This document shows, in pieces, positions 1-8,539 of a stretch of 32,180 nucleotides of DNA. How positions within the stretch are numbered: position 1 is the stretch's first letter; each line of letters begins with the position of its first letter. The stretch is from Phycisphaerae bacterium (GTDB lineage: Bacteria; Planctomycetota; Phycisphaerae; UBA1845). The position numbers and the translations under genes were made by a program. The stretch is from contig JAGLWJ010000147.1 in assembly GCA_023133475.1 (NCBI GenBank), positions 1 to 32,180 of the forward strand. Direction: 5' to 3'. The notes below the pieces were generated by a model, which saw nothing but the letters and a program-made list of their open reading frames with translations, made no database searches and was not told the origin of the DNA.

Positions 1-387
1 CAGCTTCTCCTTTTCCGGATCGATCTGGCCCACCATAATGGTTACAGCCGAGTCGCCGCAATATCCATTCAGCTTTACGCCGCAGTCTATGCTGACAATA
101 TCACCGGATCGCAGCTTTCGCTGTCCCGGTATTCCATGCACCACTTGTTCGTTGATACTGGCACAAATACTCGATGGAAACGCCATTTTCGCATCGGGAT
201 TTTCAACGCCCTTAAACAGGGCGATTGCTCCCGCGTCTTTAATCACTTCATCGCTTATCTGAGCGAGTCTGGCGGTGGTTACTCCTTCAACTGCTTCTTC
301 CTCCAAACGCTTCAGAACTCGGCCGACAACTTCCCCCGCGGCTCGCAGTAACTCTATCTCGCGTTTGCTCCTTATTGTAACAGCCAT
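1..387 (-). CDS. map: Type I methionine aminopeptidase, N-terminal part (cut by window edge)
   Basis: Removes the initiator methionine from nascent proteins in the cytoplasm. Only the first 129 residues are in the window; the gene continues past base 1. The ATG at 387 gives a start reading MAVTIRSKREIELLRAAGEV, which fits the family. Visible motifs are the substrate-binding His in VVHGIPG (about residue 79-85) and the metal-binding Asp pair in the segment SIDCGVKLNGYCGDSAVT (about 103-120). It starts 8 bp after the adk stop, so it should be translated from the same message; secY-adk-map is the usual end of the spc operon. Genes such as infA, rpmJ or rpsM would be expected beyond the edge but cannot be seen. 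Confidence 0.95.
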   Translation of the reverse strand, partial: MAVTIRSKREIELLRAAGEVVGRVLKRLEEEAVEGVTTARLAQISDEVIKDAGAIALFKGVENPDAKMAFPSSICASINEQVVHGIPGQRKLRSGDIVSIDCGVKLNGYCGDSAVTIMVGQIDPEKEKL

Positions 388-395
388 AAGTGATA

Positions 396-1052
396 TCAGG
401 CAATCGTCATCTCGTCCATCGCCACTCGGATGGATTGGGTTACTTTGTCAATACTTACATTTCCGTCGATATTCACGATATTTCCCTTCGCCTGGTAGTA
501 TTCCACCAGCGGCGAGGTTTGTTCGTGATAAGTCTTAATACGGTTTTGGACAACTTCCGAGGTATCGTCGGGCCGTTGCGTCAGTTCGCTGCAACCGGCG
601 TTACACTGGTTCTCCCGTTGAGGAGGGTTAAACGTTATATGGTAGGCCGCTCCGCACACGGGACAACTGCGCCGGCCGGTAATTCTTTCTTCGAGTTTGC
701 TGTCATCCACTTCCAGATTAAGAACAACATCCACTTTTGCTTCGGTTTTGGCCAGGGCGGCATCCAGTTCCTCGGCCTGTCCGATTGTACGCGGAAAACC
801 GTCCAGTATAGCTCCGTTTCCCTGTTCGATATTCTTCATTTCATCCATCATCATCGCAACGATAAGGTCATCAGGAACTAATGTACCCTGGTCCATATAC
901 GATTGCGCTTTTTGGCCCAGTTCAGTGCCTTCCTTACGATGGCGGCGAAGGGCGTCCCCACTGGAAAGATGCAGCAGGCCGTAACGCTCTACAAGCTCCT
1001 TGCACTGGGTGCCTTTACCGGCTCCGGGAGGTCCCAAAAAAACCACAATCAT
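396..1052 (-). CDS. adk: Adenylate kinase
   Basis: Catalyses AMP + ATP = 2 ADP in the cytosol. 218 residues, the long bacterial form with a full LID domain. The P-loop GPPGAGKGT lies at residues 8-16, DGFPRT follows the AMP-binding region, and the LID carries a cysteine set: CPVC, then CNAGC about 17 residues later. This resembles zinc-type LIDs, but the last Cys sits one position later than the usual CX2C pair (CX3C here). The ATG at 1052 overlaps the secY stop in ATGA, implying translational coupling. map follows after 8 bp. Confidence 0.97.
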   Translation of the reverse strand: MIVVFLGPPGAGKGTQCKELVERYGLLHLSSGDALRRHRKEGTELGQKAQSYMDQGTLVPDDLIVAMMMDEMKNIEQGNGAILDGFPRTIGQAEELDAALAKTEAKVDVVLNLEVDDSKLEERITGRRSCPVCGAAYHITFNPPQRENQCNAGCSELTQRPDDTSEVVQNRIKTYHEQTSPLVEYYQAKGNIVNIDGNVSIDKVTQSIRVAMDEMTIA

Positions 1053-2392
1053 GCGTATGCTCCTTTAATACGGCCGCCGTCCATAAACCCGGCATAGTTT
1101 CGCATAATAAGGTTGGTTTCTATCCGCTGTACTATGTCTAACGAAACCGATACAACAATCAGCAAACCGGTCCCGCCCAAAAACTGGGCTACCGCGAAGG
1201 GAATATCAAGCCAGACCATTATCAGGGTGGGCACAACAGCTATAATCGCTAAAAATGCCGCCCCGACGTATGTGATTCGTGTCATAACACGTTCGAGGTA
1301 TTCCGCGGTACGGCGTCCGGGCCGCAGGCCGGGGATAAAACTGCCGTAATCACGCAGATTATTAGCCATTTCTTTGGGCTGAAACTGGACCGTGGTCCAG
1401 AAATACGCGAAGAAGTACACCATACCCACATAGGTGACGTTATACAGATACGCCCCGGGAGAAAAGGCATTGCCCATGAAAACCCAACCCGACCACAAAT
1501 GCCAACCGCTAAGCGACTGGAAGATCATCGGGGGGAAAATCAACAACGAACTGGCGAAGATGATCGGCATCACCCCACCGTGGTTGACCCGCAACGGCAG
1601 GTACTGACGTTGCCCACCGTAAACCCGACGCCCGCGGGTTTGCTTCGCCTGCTGAATCGGAATCCGACGCTGCCCCTGCGTGATCAGGATCGAACCGGCA
1701 ACCACCGTAACGAAGGCAATAACAAGGAACAGAACCTTCGACGGGCCTATGGTCGAACTCGTGGCGGCACCAACGTCGAAGTCGAAGTTCCGTATCACCT
1801 CGATAACCGCGTTGGGCATCCGCGCCACAATCCCCGCCATAATGATCAGGGAAATGCCGTTGCCGATCCCGTATTCGTCGATCTGTTCGCCCAACCACAT
1901 CAGGAACACGGTCCCGGTGGTCAGCACCACCACCGCCATAACATAGTAGATGGGCGTCATGAAGTCGGCATAGATCAGCCCGCTGCTCCGAAGGTACTGA
2001 ATCCAGATGGTCGCCTGAATCAGACATAAGCCGACAGTCGCGTAGCGCGTATACTCGGTGATCTTTTTCCGCCCGGACTCGCCCTCTTTTTGCAGCTTCT
2101 CCAACGCCGGAACCACCGTCACCAGCAATTGGAAGATAATCGAAGCCGATATGTACGGCATGATCCCCAAACCAAAGATGGTGCTCTGCTGCAAGTTGCC
2201 GCCGGTGAAAAGTGCAAAATACTCCGCCAACCCGCCCAACGCCCCACCGCCACGCTGGGACATTGCCTCCTGGTCGACACCGGGAATGGCTATGTAAAAA
2301 CCGATGCGATAGATCGCCAGCAACCCCAGCGTGAACAATATCTTGTTCCGCAAATCGGGGATCTTGAAGATATTGATAAACGTCCGAAACAT
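1049..2392 (-). CDS. secY: Protein translocase subunit SecY
   Basis: Channel subunit of the SecYEG translocon in the inner membrane. The start is the ATG at 2392 (MFRTFINIFKIPDLRNKILF). A longer reading frame back to 2509 would overlap rplO by about 75 bp and adds a basic, non-SecY sequence, so it is rejected. The product is 447 residues, normal for the family, with about ten hydrophobic segments. It has the plug region after RIGFYIAIPGVD, the cytosolic loop GQRRIPIQQAKQTRGRRVYG, and VNHGGVMPIIFASSLL, a variant of the common VNxAGVIPxIFA. The C-terminus runs GGRIKGAYA and overlaps adk by 4 bp. It lies 40 bp after rplO. Confidence 0.97.
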   Translation of the reverse strand: MFRTFINIFKIPDLRNKILFTLGLLAIYRIGFYIAIPGVDQEAMSQRGGGALGGLAEYFALFTGGNLQQSTIFGLGIMPYISASIIFQLLVTVVPALEKLQKEGESGRKKITEYTRYATVGLCLIQATIWIQYLRSSGLIYADFMTPIYYVMAVVVLTTGTVFLMWLGEQIDEYGIGNGISLIIMAGIVARMPNAVIEVIRNFDFDVGAATSSTIGPSKVLFLVIAFVTVVAGSILITQGQRRIPIQQAKQTRGRRVYGGQRQYLPLRVNHGGVMPIIFASSLLIFPPMIFQSLSGWHLWSGWVFMGNAFSPGAYLYNVTYVGMVYFFAYFWTTVQFQPKEMANNLRDYGSFIPGLRPGRRTAEYLERVMTRITYVGAAFLAIIAVVPTLIMVWLDIPFAVAQFLGGTGLLIVVSVSLDIVQRIETNLIMRNYAGFMDGGRIKGAYA

Positions 2393-2432
2393 GAGCTTGC
2401 TGCCCCCACGGCAAAGCCGCCAGAGCCTCTCC

Positions 2433-2879
2433 TTAAACGATCTTCGCCTCGCCGCCGACCTTGGTGATCTTATCCATCGCCGACTTGCTGAACCTGGATG
2501 CCTCGACAATCAGCTTCTTGCTCAGCTCGCCGTTGCCCAGAATCTTGACATCGACCCGCACGCTGCGCAACAAACCCGCCTCCACCAACGCCTGCCGCGT
2601 CACGTGGTCGCCGACCTCGAACCTCTCCTCCAGGTCCGCGATATTCACGATGCTGTAGACGCGGCGGAAATCGGCATTGCTGAACCCGCGCTTGGGAATC
2701 CGCCGGAACAGCGGCATCTGCCCGCCTTCCGCCATACCCCGCGCCGTCCAGCCGGCCCGCGAACCACAACCATTACTCCCTCGGCCGGAGGTCTTGCCCA
2801 TTCCGCTACCACGCCCACGCCCTACACGCCGGCGCTTCTTGTCTCGACCAGCCGCTTTGGTAATCTCTGCAATATCCAT
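2433..2879 (-). CDS. rplO: 50S ribosomal protein L15
   Basis: Large-subunit protein that joins late in 50S assembly. 148 residues, usual length. The glycine- and arginine-rich N-terminal extension (RVGRGRGSGMGKTSGRG, about 18-34) that threads through 23S rRNA is clear, followed by FEGGQ-like MAEGGQMPLFRRIPKRGF. It starts at ATG 2879, only 6 bp after rpsE. In many bacteria rpmD (L30) lies between these two genes; there is no room for it here. Confidence 0.97.
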   Translation of the reverse strand: MDIAEITKAAGRDKKRRRVGRGRGSGMGKTSGRGSNGCGSRAGWTARGMAEGGQMPLFRRIPKRGFSNADFRRVYSIVNIADLEERFEVGDHVTRQALVEAGLLRSVRVDVKILGNGELSKKLIVEASRFSKSAMDKITKVGGEAKIV

Positions 2880-2885
2880 CAGACC

Positions 2886-3410
2886 TTACCCCGATATCTC
2901 GACGCCACGCAACCGCCCAATCTCTTCCCGATTCAGCAGACCGAGCAGCGCCTTATATGTCGCCCGGACCAGGTTCTTGGGGCTGTTGGACCCATAGCTC
3001 TTGGTCAGAACGTCGTGAATACCCGCCAACTCCAATACCGGGCGGACACTGGCTCCTGCAATCACCCCCGTGCCCGGGCTCGCCGGGACCAGAACCACTT
3101 GGGACGCGCCGTATTTGACGGTCACCTGATGTGGGATCGTGGTCCCCTGACGCCCGATGGGTTTCATCTCGCGGGTTGCAATTTTGCGGGCCTTCTCAAC
3201 TGCCGACGGAACCTCCGGGGCCTTCCCGTAGCCGACCCCCACACGCCCGTTGCGATCGCCAACCACGACCAGCGCCGAAAAACTGAAACGCCGCCCGCCT
3301 TTGACCACCGTGGCACAGCGGTAAATCTTAACGACCTCTTCGTCGAATTCCCGCTCACCAGCGTCACCACCGGGAGCCTTGCCACGAGCTTTTTTTCCAA
3401 ATTGTGCCAT
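2886..3410 (-). CDS. rpsE: 30S ribosomal protein S5
   Basis: Small-subunit protein involved in translational accuracy. 174 residues. It shows the S5 N-terminal domain ([20 protein letters not shown], about 36-55), [17 protein letters not shown], and the C-terminal domain with [19 protein letters not shown] and the segment [20 protein letters not shown] (written here [11 protein letters not shown]). The N-terminus is a short Lys/Gly-rich tail. It lies between rplR (97 bp gap) and rplO (6 bp gap). Confidence 0.97.
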   Translation of the reverse strand: MAQFGKKARGKAPGGDAGEREFDEEVVKIYRCATVVKGGRRFSFSALVVVGDRNGRVGVGYGKAPEVPSAVEKARKIATREMKPIGRQGTTIPHQVTVKYGASQVVLVPASPGTGVIAGASVRPVLELAGIHDVLTKSYGSNSPKNLVRATYKALLGLLNREEIGRLRGVEISG

Positions 3411-3507
3411 AAAGCCATCCCGCCAGCCTGTGCAGCATTCCCCGGAAACCCGGCGTCACACTGCTCCCAGTGCTCCAGCACCACTGATTCGACAGATCAT
3501 CGAAGCA

Positions 3508-3876
3508 CTAGAACTTCAACCCACCTTCGCGAGCGGCGTCGGCCAAAGCCTTGATCCGCCCATGAAACCTGTATCCGTTACGATCGAAACGCACCGCCTC
3601 GACCCCTTTGCTCTTGCCACGCTCCGCCAGCGCCGCCCCGACGATCTTGGCCGCCGCGACATTCCCGCCATACTCGACGCTGTCGCGCAGGTCCTTGTTC
3701 ATCGAACTAGCCTGACACAACGTCACGCCCTGCTCATCATCGATGATCTGAGCACTGATGTGCAGCAGGCTACGAGTCACGGTCAGCCGCGGGCAGCCCG
3801 TATCACCAAAAATCAGTTTTCGCACCCGGACCTTGCGGCGACGACGGCGAACGGCTTTTAGCTTGTCTGCTTTCAT
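3508..3876 (-). CDS. rplR: 50S ribosomal protein L18
   Basis: 5S rRNA-binding protein of the central protuberance. I place the start at ATG 3876 ([20 protein letters not shown]), giving 122 residues, the family length. An in-frame TTG at 3897 would add seven residues, but a GAAGG motif about ten bases before the ATG supports the shorter form. Typical segments are [19 protein letters not shown] and the end [20 protein letters not shown]. It follows rplF by 65 bp. Confidence 0.95.
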   Translation of the reverse strand: MKADKLKAVRRRRRKVRVRKLIFGDTGCPRLTVTRSLLHISAQIIDDEQGVTLCQASSMNKDLRDSVEYGGNVAAAKIVGAALAERGKSKGVEAVRFDRNGYRFHGRIKALADAAREGGLKF

Positions 3877-3941
3877 CCCTTGCGAACCTTCAACCAAACA
3901 TGAACCCTAACTTGACAATCCCTCAAATCCGCTCAAACCAT

Positions 3942-4538
3942 CTAGCCGCCACTGGCAAACGCCTTGCCCTGCTTCTTGCGGACATGCTCGTCATCGTACC
4001 GAATACCTTTACCTTTGTAAGGCTCGGGGGGGCGAATCTTGCGAACTTCGGCGGCAAACTGACCAACAACCTGCTTGTCGCAACCACGCACCACAAACTT
4101 GGCCGGCTCTATGTCGCCACGAGCCGCCGCCGTCTCAATATCAATATCAAGGCTATCCGGGACAGGTATCCTGAATTGCGACTTATCCTTGGACCCGCGA
4201 CCCATGAACCCCACGTTAAGGCACAGAAACTTGCCGTCCAGCTTGCAACCGTAGCCCGTCCCGTAGATCAGCAATCGGCGCTCGTAACCCTGGCTCACAC
4301 CACGAACCATGTTGGCCAGCAAGGCACGCGACGTCCCGTGCAACGCTCGCGACTGTTTCGTCTCCGCCACCGGGTGGACCTCTATGGCCTTTGCCCCATC
4401 ATCGTACCTGGCAGATACGCACTCGGGCAGCTCCCAGCTCAATTGCCCCTTCGGCCCAGAGACGTTGCACTTCTTCCCGGCGATGTCAATCTTGACACCA
4501 TCGGGGACCGCCACCGGTTTCTTACCTATCCGCGACAT
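3942..4538 (-). CDS. rplF: 50S ribosomal protein L6
   Basis: Large-subunit protein near the factor-binding site, made of two repeated domains. The start is ATG 4538, giving the canonical MSRIGKKPVAVPDGV; an upstream TTG at 4544 is less likely because AGAGGTG lies at good distance from the ATG. 198 residues. The signature YKGKGIRYDDEHVRKKQGKA near the C-terminus is typical (PEPYKGKGIRY). It lies between rpsH (49 bp gap) and rplR. Confidence 0.97.
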   Translation of the reverse strand: MSRIGKKPVAVPDGVKIDIAGKKCNVSGPKGQLSWELPECVSARYDDGAKAIEVHPVAETKQSRALHGTSRALLANMVRGVSQGYERRLLIYGTGYGCKLDGKFLCLNVGFMGRGSKDKSQFRIPVPDSLDIDIETAAARGDIEPAKFVVRGCDKQVVGQFAAEVRKIRPPEPYKGKGIRYDDEHVRKKQGKAFASGG

Positions 4539-4587
4539 TCTCAAGCACCTCTGGAGAGCAACCGCCCCACGGCAAAATTGCCCGCTG

Positions 4588-4983
4588 CTAATAGACCGTG
4601 CAGATCAACTCACCACCGACACGCTTCTGGCGGCAAACCCGGTCACTAAGAACCCCAACACTGGTCGAAACGACCGCGATGCCCAAACCGTCCAACACAC
4701 TGGGGAGGTCGTCCACCTTGGAGTATCGCCGACACCCGGGTTTCGACACACGTTTGATCTCGTGAATCAAATCCTCCCCACGTGGGCCATACTTAAGCTC
4801 GACGCGCAGAATCCCCTGCTTGTCGTCTTCCACGACATCGTAGTCAGTGATATAGCCTTCGGATTTAAGCACCTCAGCCACACCAACCTTCACCTTTGAC
4901 GCCGGAATCTTAACGGTCTTGCGGCGAACACGAGCCGCATTGCGAATCCGCGTCAGCATGTCGGCTAACGGATCACTCCACAT
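4588..4983 (-). CDS. rpsH: 30S ribosomal protein S8
   Basis: 16S rRNA-binding protein of the small-subunit platform and, in E. coli, the repressor of the spc operon. 131 residues starting MWSDPLADMLTRIRNAARV. The C-terminal signature appears as GIAVVSTSVGVLSDRVCRQK (usual form GxxIxSTSxGxxxxxxAR), with Val-Cys where Ala is common. It ends with GGELICTVY. No S8-binding structure was identified near rplE. Confidence 0.96.
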   Translation of the reverse strand: MWSDPLADMLTRIRNAARVRRKTVKIPASKVKVGVAEVLKSEGYITDYDVVEDDKQGILRVELKYGPRGEDLIHEIKRVSKPGCRRYSKVDDLPSVLDGLGIAVVSTSVGVLSDRVCRQKRVGGELICTVY

Positions 4984-5005
4984 CTTTTAGTCTTTCCAGC
5001 TATCG

Positions 5006-5191
5006 CTACCAACTCGCCTTACGAACGCCTGGAATCTTCCCTTCGTGTGCCAGTGTTCGAAAACAAATACGGCAAATCTTGAACTTGCGGTAAACAGCAC
5101 GCGAACGCCCGCAAAGCTCACAACGCCGAACCCGCCGAGTGGAAAACTTCGGCGTAGCCTTCGCCTTATTAATCCAAGCTTTCGTCGCCAT
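5006..5191 (-). CDS. rpsN: 30S ribosomal protein S14, zinc-binding short form
   Basis: Small-subunit head protein. Starting at ATG 5191 it is exactly 61 residues, the length of the zinc-ribbon (type Z) S14. The four zinc ligands are Cys24, Cys27, Cys40 and Cys43 (CELC and CRIC). An in-frame TTG directly after the rplE stop (5197) would add two residues. The gap to rplE is only 6 bp, so the two are probably translated in coupling. Confidence 0.97.
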   Translation of the reverse strand: MATKAWINKAKATPKFSTRRVRRCELCGRSRAVYRKFKICRICFRTLAHEGKIPGVRKASW

Positions 5192-5197
5192 AAACAA

Positions 5198-5752
5198 TCA
5201 AACCTGTTCTTCAGATCGCCTAAACGGCATCCCCAACCGGGTCAGCAACTCACGCCCCTCCGCGTCGTTACGCGCCGAGGTCACCAGTGTGATATTCATG
5301 CCCTGAGGAAATTCCACCTTGCCGATGTCAATCTCAGGGAATATCGACTGCTCCATGATACCCAGCGAATAATTGCCGTGCCCGTCGAAACTACCCAAAC
5401 CAAGCCCGCGAAAGTCACGAACACGAGGGATCGCAGTGTTGATCAGCCGATCAACAAATTCCCACATCCGCTTACCCCGAAGGGTAACCTTCAGCCCAAC
5501 CTCGTAACCCCGGCGAAGCTTGAAGTTCGACACGCTCTTGCGCGCCTTGCACACCGCCGGTTTTTGACCCGTGATCTTCGTAAGGTCCACAATGGCCGCC
5601 CCAAAGCGCTTCTTCTCTGCAAGGCTTTTGCCGACGCCCATTGAAACCACAACCTTGCTCAACCGCGGAAGCGACAGCACATTGCCACGCTCCAACTCGG
5701 CACCCAAGGCTGGGCGAACCTCCTGCATGTATTTATCCAGAAGTCTGGCCAC
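5198..5752 (-). CDS. rplE: 50S ribosomal protein L5
   Basis: 5S rRNA-binding protein of the central protuberance that contacts tRNA in the P site. 184 residues. The start codon is GTG at 5752, giving MARLLDKYMQEVRPALGAEL, which matches family N-termini and has GGGGAG eight bases upstream. Recognisable segments: LPRLSKVVVSMGVG (about 27-40), KKRFGAAIVDLTKITGQKPA, FKLRRGYEVGLKVTLRG and the end RELLTRLGMPFRR. It lies 30 bp after rplX. Confidence 0.97.
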   Translation of the reverse strand: MARLLDKYMQEVRPALGAELERGNVLSLPRLSKVVVSMGVGKSLAEKKRFGAAIVDLTKITGQKPAVCKARKSVSNFKLRRGYEVGLKVTLRGKRMWEFVDRLINTAIPRVRDFRGLGLGSFDGHGNYSLGIMEQSIFPEIDIGKVEFPQGMNITLVTSARNDAEGRELLTRLGMPFRRSEEQV

Positions 5753-5782
5753 TGCGCCAACTCCCCATAGTCCAATTTCCGC

Positions 5783-6139
5783 TTACGCGGACGAAACCAC
5801 TTGCCTCAGCGTATCCAACGTCGTCCCGCTGCGAGCAATGCGAACCTTCCTCATAACCTTGCCCGAGTCACCATACTCCGTCTCGAAGTGGACCCGAGAA
5901 CCACGACCGATCTTGGTATCCACCGGCAATACATTGGAGATATGAATCGGAGCCTCTTTCTGAATCCGACCACCCTGCGGGTTGCGTTTCGTCGGGCGAA
6001 CATGCCGATACACCATGTTCACTCCCTCGACCACAACTCGTTGATTATCCCGGTCAATCCGCAGCACTTTACCCCGGGCTCCCTTATGGTCGCCGCTGAT
6101 CACCTCCACGGTGTCGTTTCGCTTTACATGGTAAGCCAT
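5783..6139 (-). CDS. rplX: 50S ribosomal protein L24
   Basis: Early assembly protein of the large subunit with a KOW motif. The start is ATG 6139 (MAYHVKRNDTVEVISGDHKG); an in-frame TTG at 6163 is rejected because GAGG lies about nine bases before the ATG and the longer form adds no family sequence. 118 residues. The KOW region is TVEVISGDHKGARGKVLRID (about 10-29), followed by VEGVNMVYRHVRPT and GGRIQKEAPIHISNV. Confidence 0.96.
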   Translation of the reverse strand: MAYHVKRNDTVEVISGDHKGARGKVLRIDRDNQRVVVEGVNMVYRHVRPTKRNPQGGRIQKEAPIHISNVLPVDTKIGRGSRVHFETEYGDSGKVMRKVRIARSGTTLDTLRQVVSSA

Positions 6140-6194
6140 CGCCAAAACCTCAATAACCCGCAATGCCCGCCAACACCGGCGGGGAACCTCAAAC

Positions 6195-6611
6195 CTAAAC
6201 CACTTCCTCCGCCAGCGAGATAATCTTCATATATCCCTTCTCGCGAAGCTCGCGGGCCACCGCACCAAAAATGCGCGTCCCCCGCGGATCGTTGTTGTCG
6301 TCCAAAAGAACAACCGCGTTGCTGTCGAACCGCACGTAACTCCCGTCACGCCGTGCCGTCGAACGCCGTGTGCGGATAACCACCGCCTTGGCCAGCCGCC
6401 GAGTCGACCGGTCTTTCCGGGTCGCGCCACCGGTGAAGTCGCTGTTGGGCAACGCCTTCTTCACCGTCACAACCACAATATCACCAATCCGGGCATGCTT
6501 AAGCCGCTTCTTGCCATGACGAGCAGTGCTTCCCTTCAGCACCGTGATCACCTGGGCCTGCTTCGCGCCGGTGTTGTCCGCTACGTCAACCTTGGTTTGC
6601 ATCTGAATCAT
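6195..6611 (-). CDS. rplN: 50S ribosomal protein L14, with two insertions
   Basis: 23S rRNA-binding protein next to the decoding-factor interface. It opens [20 protein letters not shown] and ends [13 protein letters not shown] with [11 protein letters not shown], both diagnostic. The product is 138 residues against about 122-123 in most bacteria. By eye the extra residues are about six near 31-39 (Lys/Arg/His-rich) and about nine near 57-72 (around [15 protein letters not shown]). These lie in loops between conserved strands and are basic. Confidence 0.97.
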   Translation of the reverse strand: MIQMQTKVDVADNTGAKQAQVITVLKGSTARHGKKRLKHARIGDIVVVTVKKALPNSDFTGGATRKDRSTRRLAKAVVIRTRRSTARRDGSYVRFDSNAVVLLDDNNDPRGTRIFGAVARELREKGYMKIISLAEEVV

Positions 6612-6679
6612 CGTTACAACCCGCTCCGCTCAAACCATTCCACCAGCAAACTCCAGGCAGCGCAAACTCCAAGCAACGC

Positions 6680-6946
6680 CTAAACACCCAGCACGCGGAT
6701 CAACCGCCAGCACTTCGTCTTCGAGATAGGCCGGCACGCCATCACTTCAACACGGTTTCCAACTTTGGCTTTGTTCTGCTCGTCGTGGACGTGCAGCGTC
6801 GTTCGCCGCCGGAGATATTTACCGTACTTCGGATGCTTCATACTATACCGGTAAGAGACCCGAATGGTCTTGTCGCCCTTGTCCGACGTCACCAGCCCGG
6901 TGCGCTTTGGTTGGGGCCGCCTCTCGCTAGTGCTACTTTCGGTCAT
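6680..6946 (-). CDS. rpsQ: 30S ribosomal protein S17
   Basis: Primary 16S rRNA-binding protein with an OB fold. With ATG 6946 the product is 88 residues; a GTG at 6958 would add four. Neither has an ideal SD, so the start is uncertain. Family segments are GLVTSDKGDKTIRVSYRYSM (about 17-36), HPKYGKYLRRRTTLHVHDE and GNRVEVMACRPISKTKCWRL, with the I-S-K-TK-W pattern typical of the C-terminal half. Between rpmC (41 bp gap) and rplN. Confidence 0.95.
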   Translation of the reverse strand: MTESSTSERRPQPKRTGLVTSDKGDKTIRVSYRYSMKHPKYGKYLRRRTTLHVHDEQNKAKVGNRVEVMACRPISKTKCWRLIRVLGV

Positions 6947-6987
6947 CACGTCCTGCACGCCTCTCGTCTGTATCCAGGGAGTCGAGC

Positions 6988-7236
6988 CTACCCGCCGCGA
7001 CGGTGGGTGGCTGACGCCTCAAGATGGTACTGACCTTGTTCGATGTCCGTCTCTCCCCGTTCACGCAACAGGGTATACACCCGCGCGATGTCGCGCTTGG
7101 TCTGGGTCAACCGGTTCGGGTTTTCCAGCTTTTCGGTAACCGCCTGGGCCCGCAGATCGAACAGATGTCGGCGCAACCGATCTATCTCGCCGTGCAGCTC
7201 CTCAGTTTTCATCTCGCGGAGTTCTGAGATTTTCAT
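6988..7236 (-). CDS. rpmC: 50S ribosomal protein L29
   Basis: Small alpha-helical protein at the peptide exit tunnel. The ATG at 7236 (MKISELREMKTEELHGEIDR) has GAGG eight bases upstream and gives 82 residues. Longer in-frame starts at 7254 and 7269 are rejected. Typical pattern: LFDLRAQAVTEKLENPNRLT and KRDIARVYTLLRER. The C-terminal tail of about 20 residues after RERGETDIEQ is longer than in most L29. Confidence 0.95.
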   Translation of the reverse strand: MKISELREMKTEELHGEIDRLRRHLFDLRAQAVTEKLENPNRLTQTKRDIARVYTLLRERGETDIEQGQYHLEASATHRRGG

Positions 7237-7311
7237 GGCATCAGCCTCAACCATCAACCTCGGTGGCACCGGCGTCTCGCCGGTGATCCTCGGTTTACCA
7301 AGCGTCCCCTG

Positions 7312-7731
7312 CTACACTCCGACCCGGCGAGTGACGAACCTGCACCGGTAAGGCATCTTGGCTGCAACTCGCCGAAAAGCATCTCGGGCAACGTCCTCAA
7401 CCACGCCGCCGATTTCGTACATGATCGTCCCGGGTCGCACACACGCCACCCAAAACTCCGGATCGCCCTTGCCCTTGCCCATCCGCGTCTCCAGCGGCTT
7501 GGCTGATACCGGCTTGTGCGGGAACAACCGCACGTACACCCGCCCCTCACGGTGCAGAAAGTGCGTCGCCGCCACACGACCAGCCTCGATCTGCCGGGCG
7601 GTAATCCACCCGCACTCCAGGACTTGCAGACCGAACTCCCCATAGGAGACGCTATTGCCGCGAGAGGCTCGCCCGCGAATCTTGCCCCGTTGCGATTTCC
7701 TGTATTTGATCCGCTTGGGCATCAACGCCAT
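7312..7731 (-). CDS. rplP: 50S ribosomal protein L16
   Basis: Protein at the A-site tRNA entry of the large subunit. 139 residues from ATG 7731 (MALMPKRIKYRKSQRGKIRG); GGAG lies nine bases upstream. Conserved segments: FGLQVLECGWITARQIEAGR (about 33-52), VYVRLFPHKPVSAKPLETRM and GKGKGDPEFWVACVRPGTIM. Located 36 bp after rpsC and 75 bp before rpmC. Confidence 0.97.
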   Translation of the reverse strand: MALMPKRIKYRKSQRGKIRGRASRGNSVSYGEFGLQVLECGWITARQIEAGRVAATHFLHREGRVYVRLFPHKPVSAKPLETRMGKGKGDPEFWVACVRPGTIMYEIGGVVEDVARDAFRRVAAKMPYRCRFVTRRVGV

Positions 7732-7767
7732 CGGATTATCTCCACTTCACCGGGCCGGCAAACATGC

Positions 7768-8466
7768 CTACCCACGTTTGCCACGCGACCGCATCCCATG
7801 ACGCGGAACATCTATGCCCTCGACTTCCTCACCATAGCGGCCTTGGTACAGCCAAACCTTCACGCCGATGACCCCATAATTGGTGCAACTTCTGGCCAGG
7901 GCGTAGTCCACATGGGCCTGTAAAGTGTGCAAAGGAATCGAGCCCATCATCTTGGTCTCCCGGCGGGCCATTTCCGCCCCGCCCAGACGACCCGAGCACA
8001 TGATCTTCACACCTTTGGCACCTGCCGCCATGCAACCTTCCGCTCGCTGCTTCATCGCCCGGCGAAACGCCCCACGCTTTTTAAGTTGCTCGGCAAGGGC
8101 CTCCGCCACCAGGGTCGCATCCAGGTCCGGATGCCGAATCTCCACGATGTTCAGGCTGATCTTACGCCCGACCATGTTCTCCAGCGCGTCCCGCAGCTTG
8201 TCCACCTCCGAGCCCTTGGGGCCTATCACCAGACCAGGCCTGGCGGTGTGCAGGATCACCTTCACCTCGTTGCGCGTACGCTCGATCTCAATCTTGGCCA
8301 CGGCGGCGTACGGCGGTTGACGGTTCAACTGATGATCGATGTACTTGCGAATCCGTTGATCCTCAACCAGAAACTCGCCGTACAACGACTTCGGTGCGTA
8401 CCACCGCGATCGCCAACCTTCGGTGATACCAACCCGAAACCCAAGTGGATGGATTTTCTGACCCAT
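7768..8466 (-). CDS. rpsC: 30S ribosomal protein S3
   Basis: Small-subunit head protein at the mRNA entry channel. 232 residues starting MGQKIHPLGFRVGITEGWRS. The type II KH domain has the GPKG loop at residues 82-85. The C-terminal domain has GCMAAGAKGVKIMCSGRLGG and ends in YGRYGEEVEG-like GRYGEEVEGIDVPRHGMRSR. 73 bp separate it from rplV. Confidence 0.97.
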   Translation of the reverse strand: MGQKIHPLGFRVGITEGWRSRWYAPKSLYGEFLVEDQRIRKYIDHQLNRQPPYAAVAKIEIERTRNEVKVILHTARPGLVIGPKGSEVDKLRDALENMVGRKISLNIVEIRHPDLDATLVAEALAEQLKKRGAFRRAMKQRAEGCMAAGAKGVKIMCSGRLGGAEMARRETKMMGSIPLHTLQAHVDYALARSCTNYGVIGVKVWLYQGRYGEEVEGIDVPRHGMRSRGKRG

Positions 8467-8539
8467 GGCTCACTCCACCACGTCGAAAGACCCTATTGTC
8501 ACACCCCGCGTCAAACGCCCGCCTTCACCCAAAAGCACA

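Noticed and set aside
1509-2414. 301-residue open frame in another frame of secY
   Set aside because: Shadow of secY; composition (Arg, His, Asp, Gly) is typical of a shifted frame.
2331-3554. 407-residue open frame on the plus strand
   Set aside because: Antisense to rplO and rpsE; high GC keeps frames open. No domain features.
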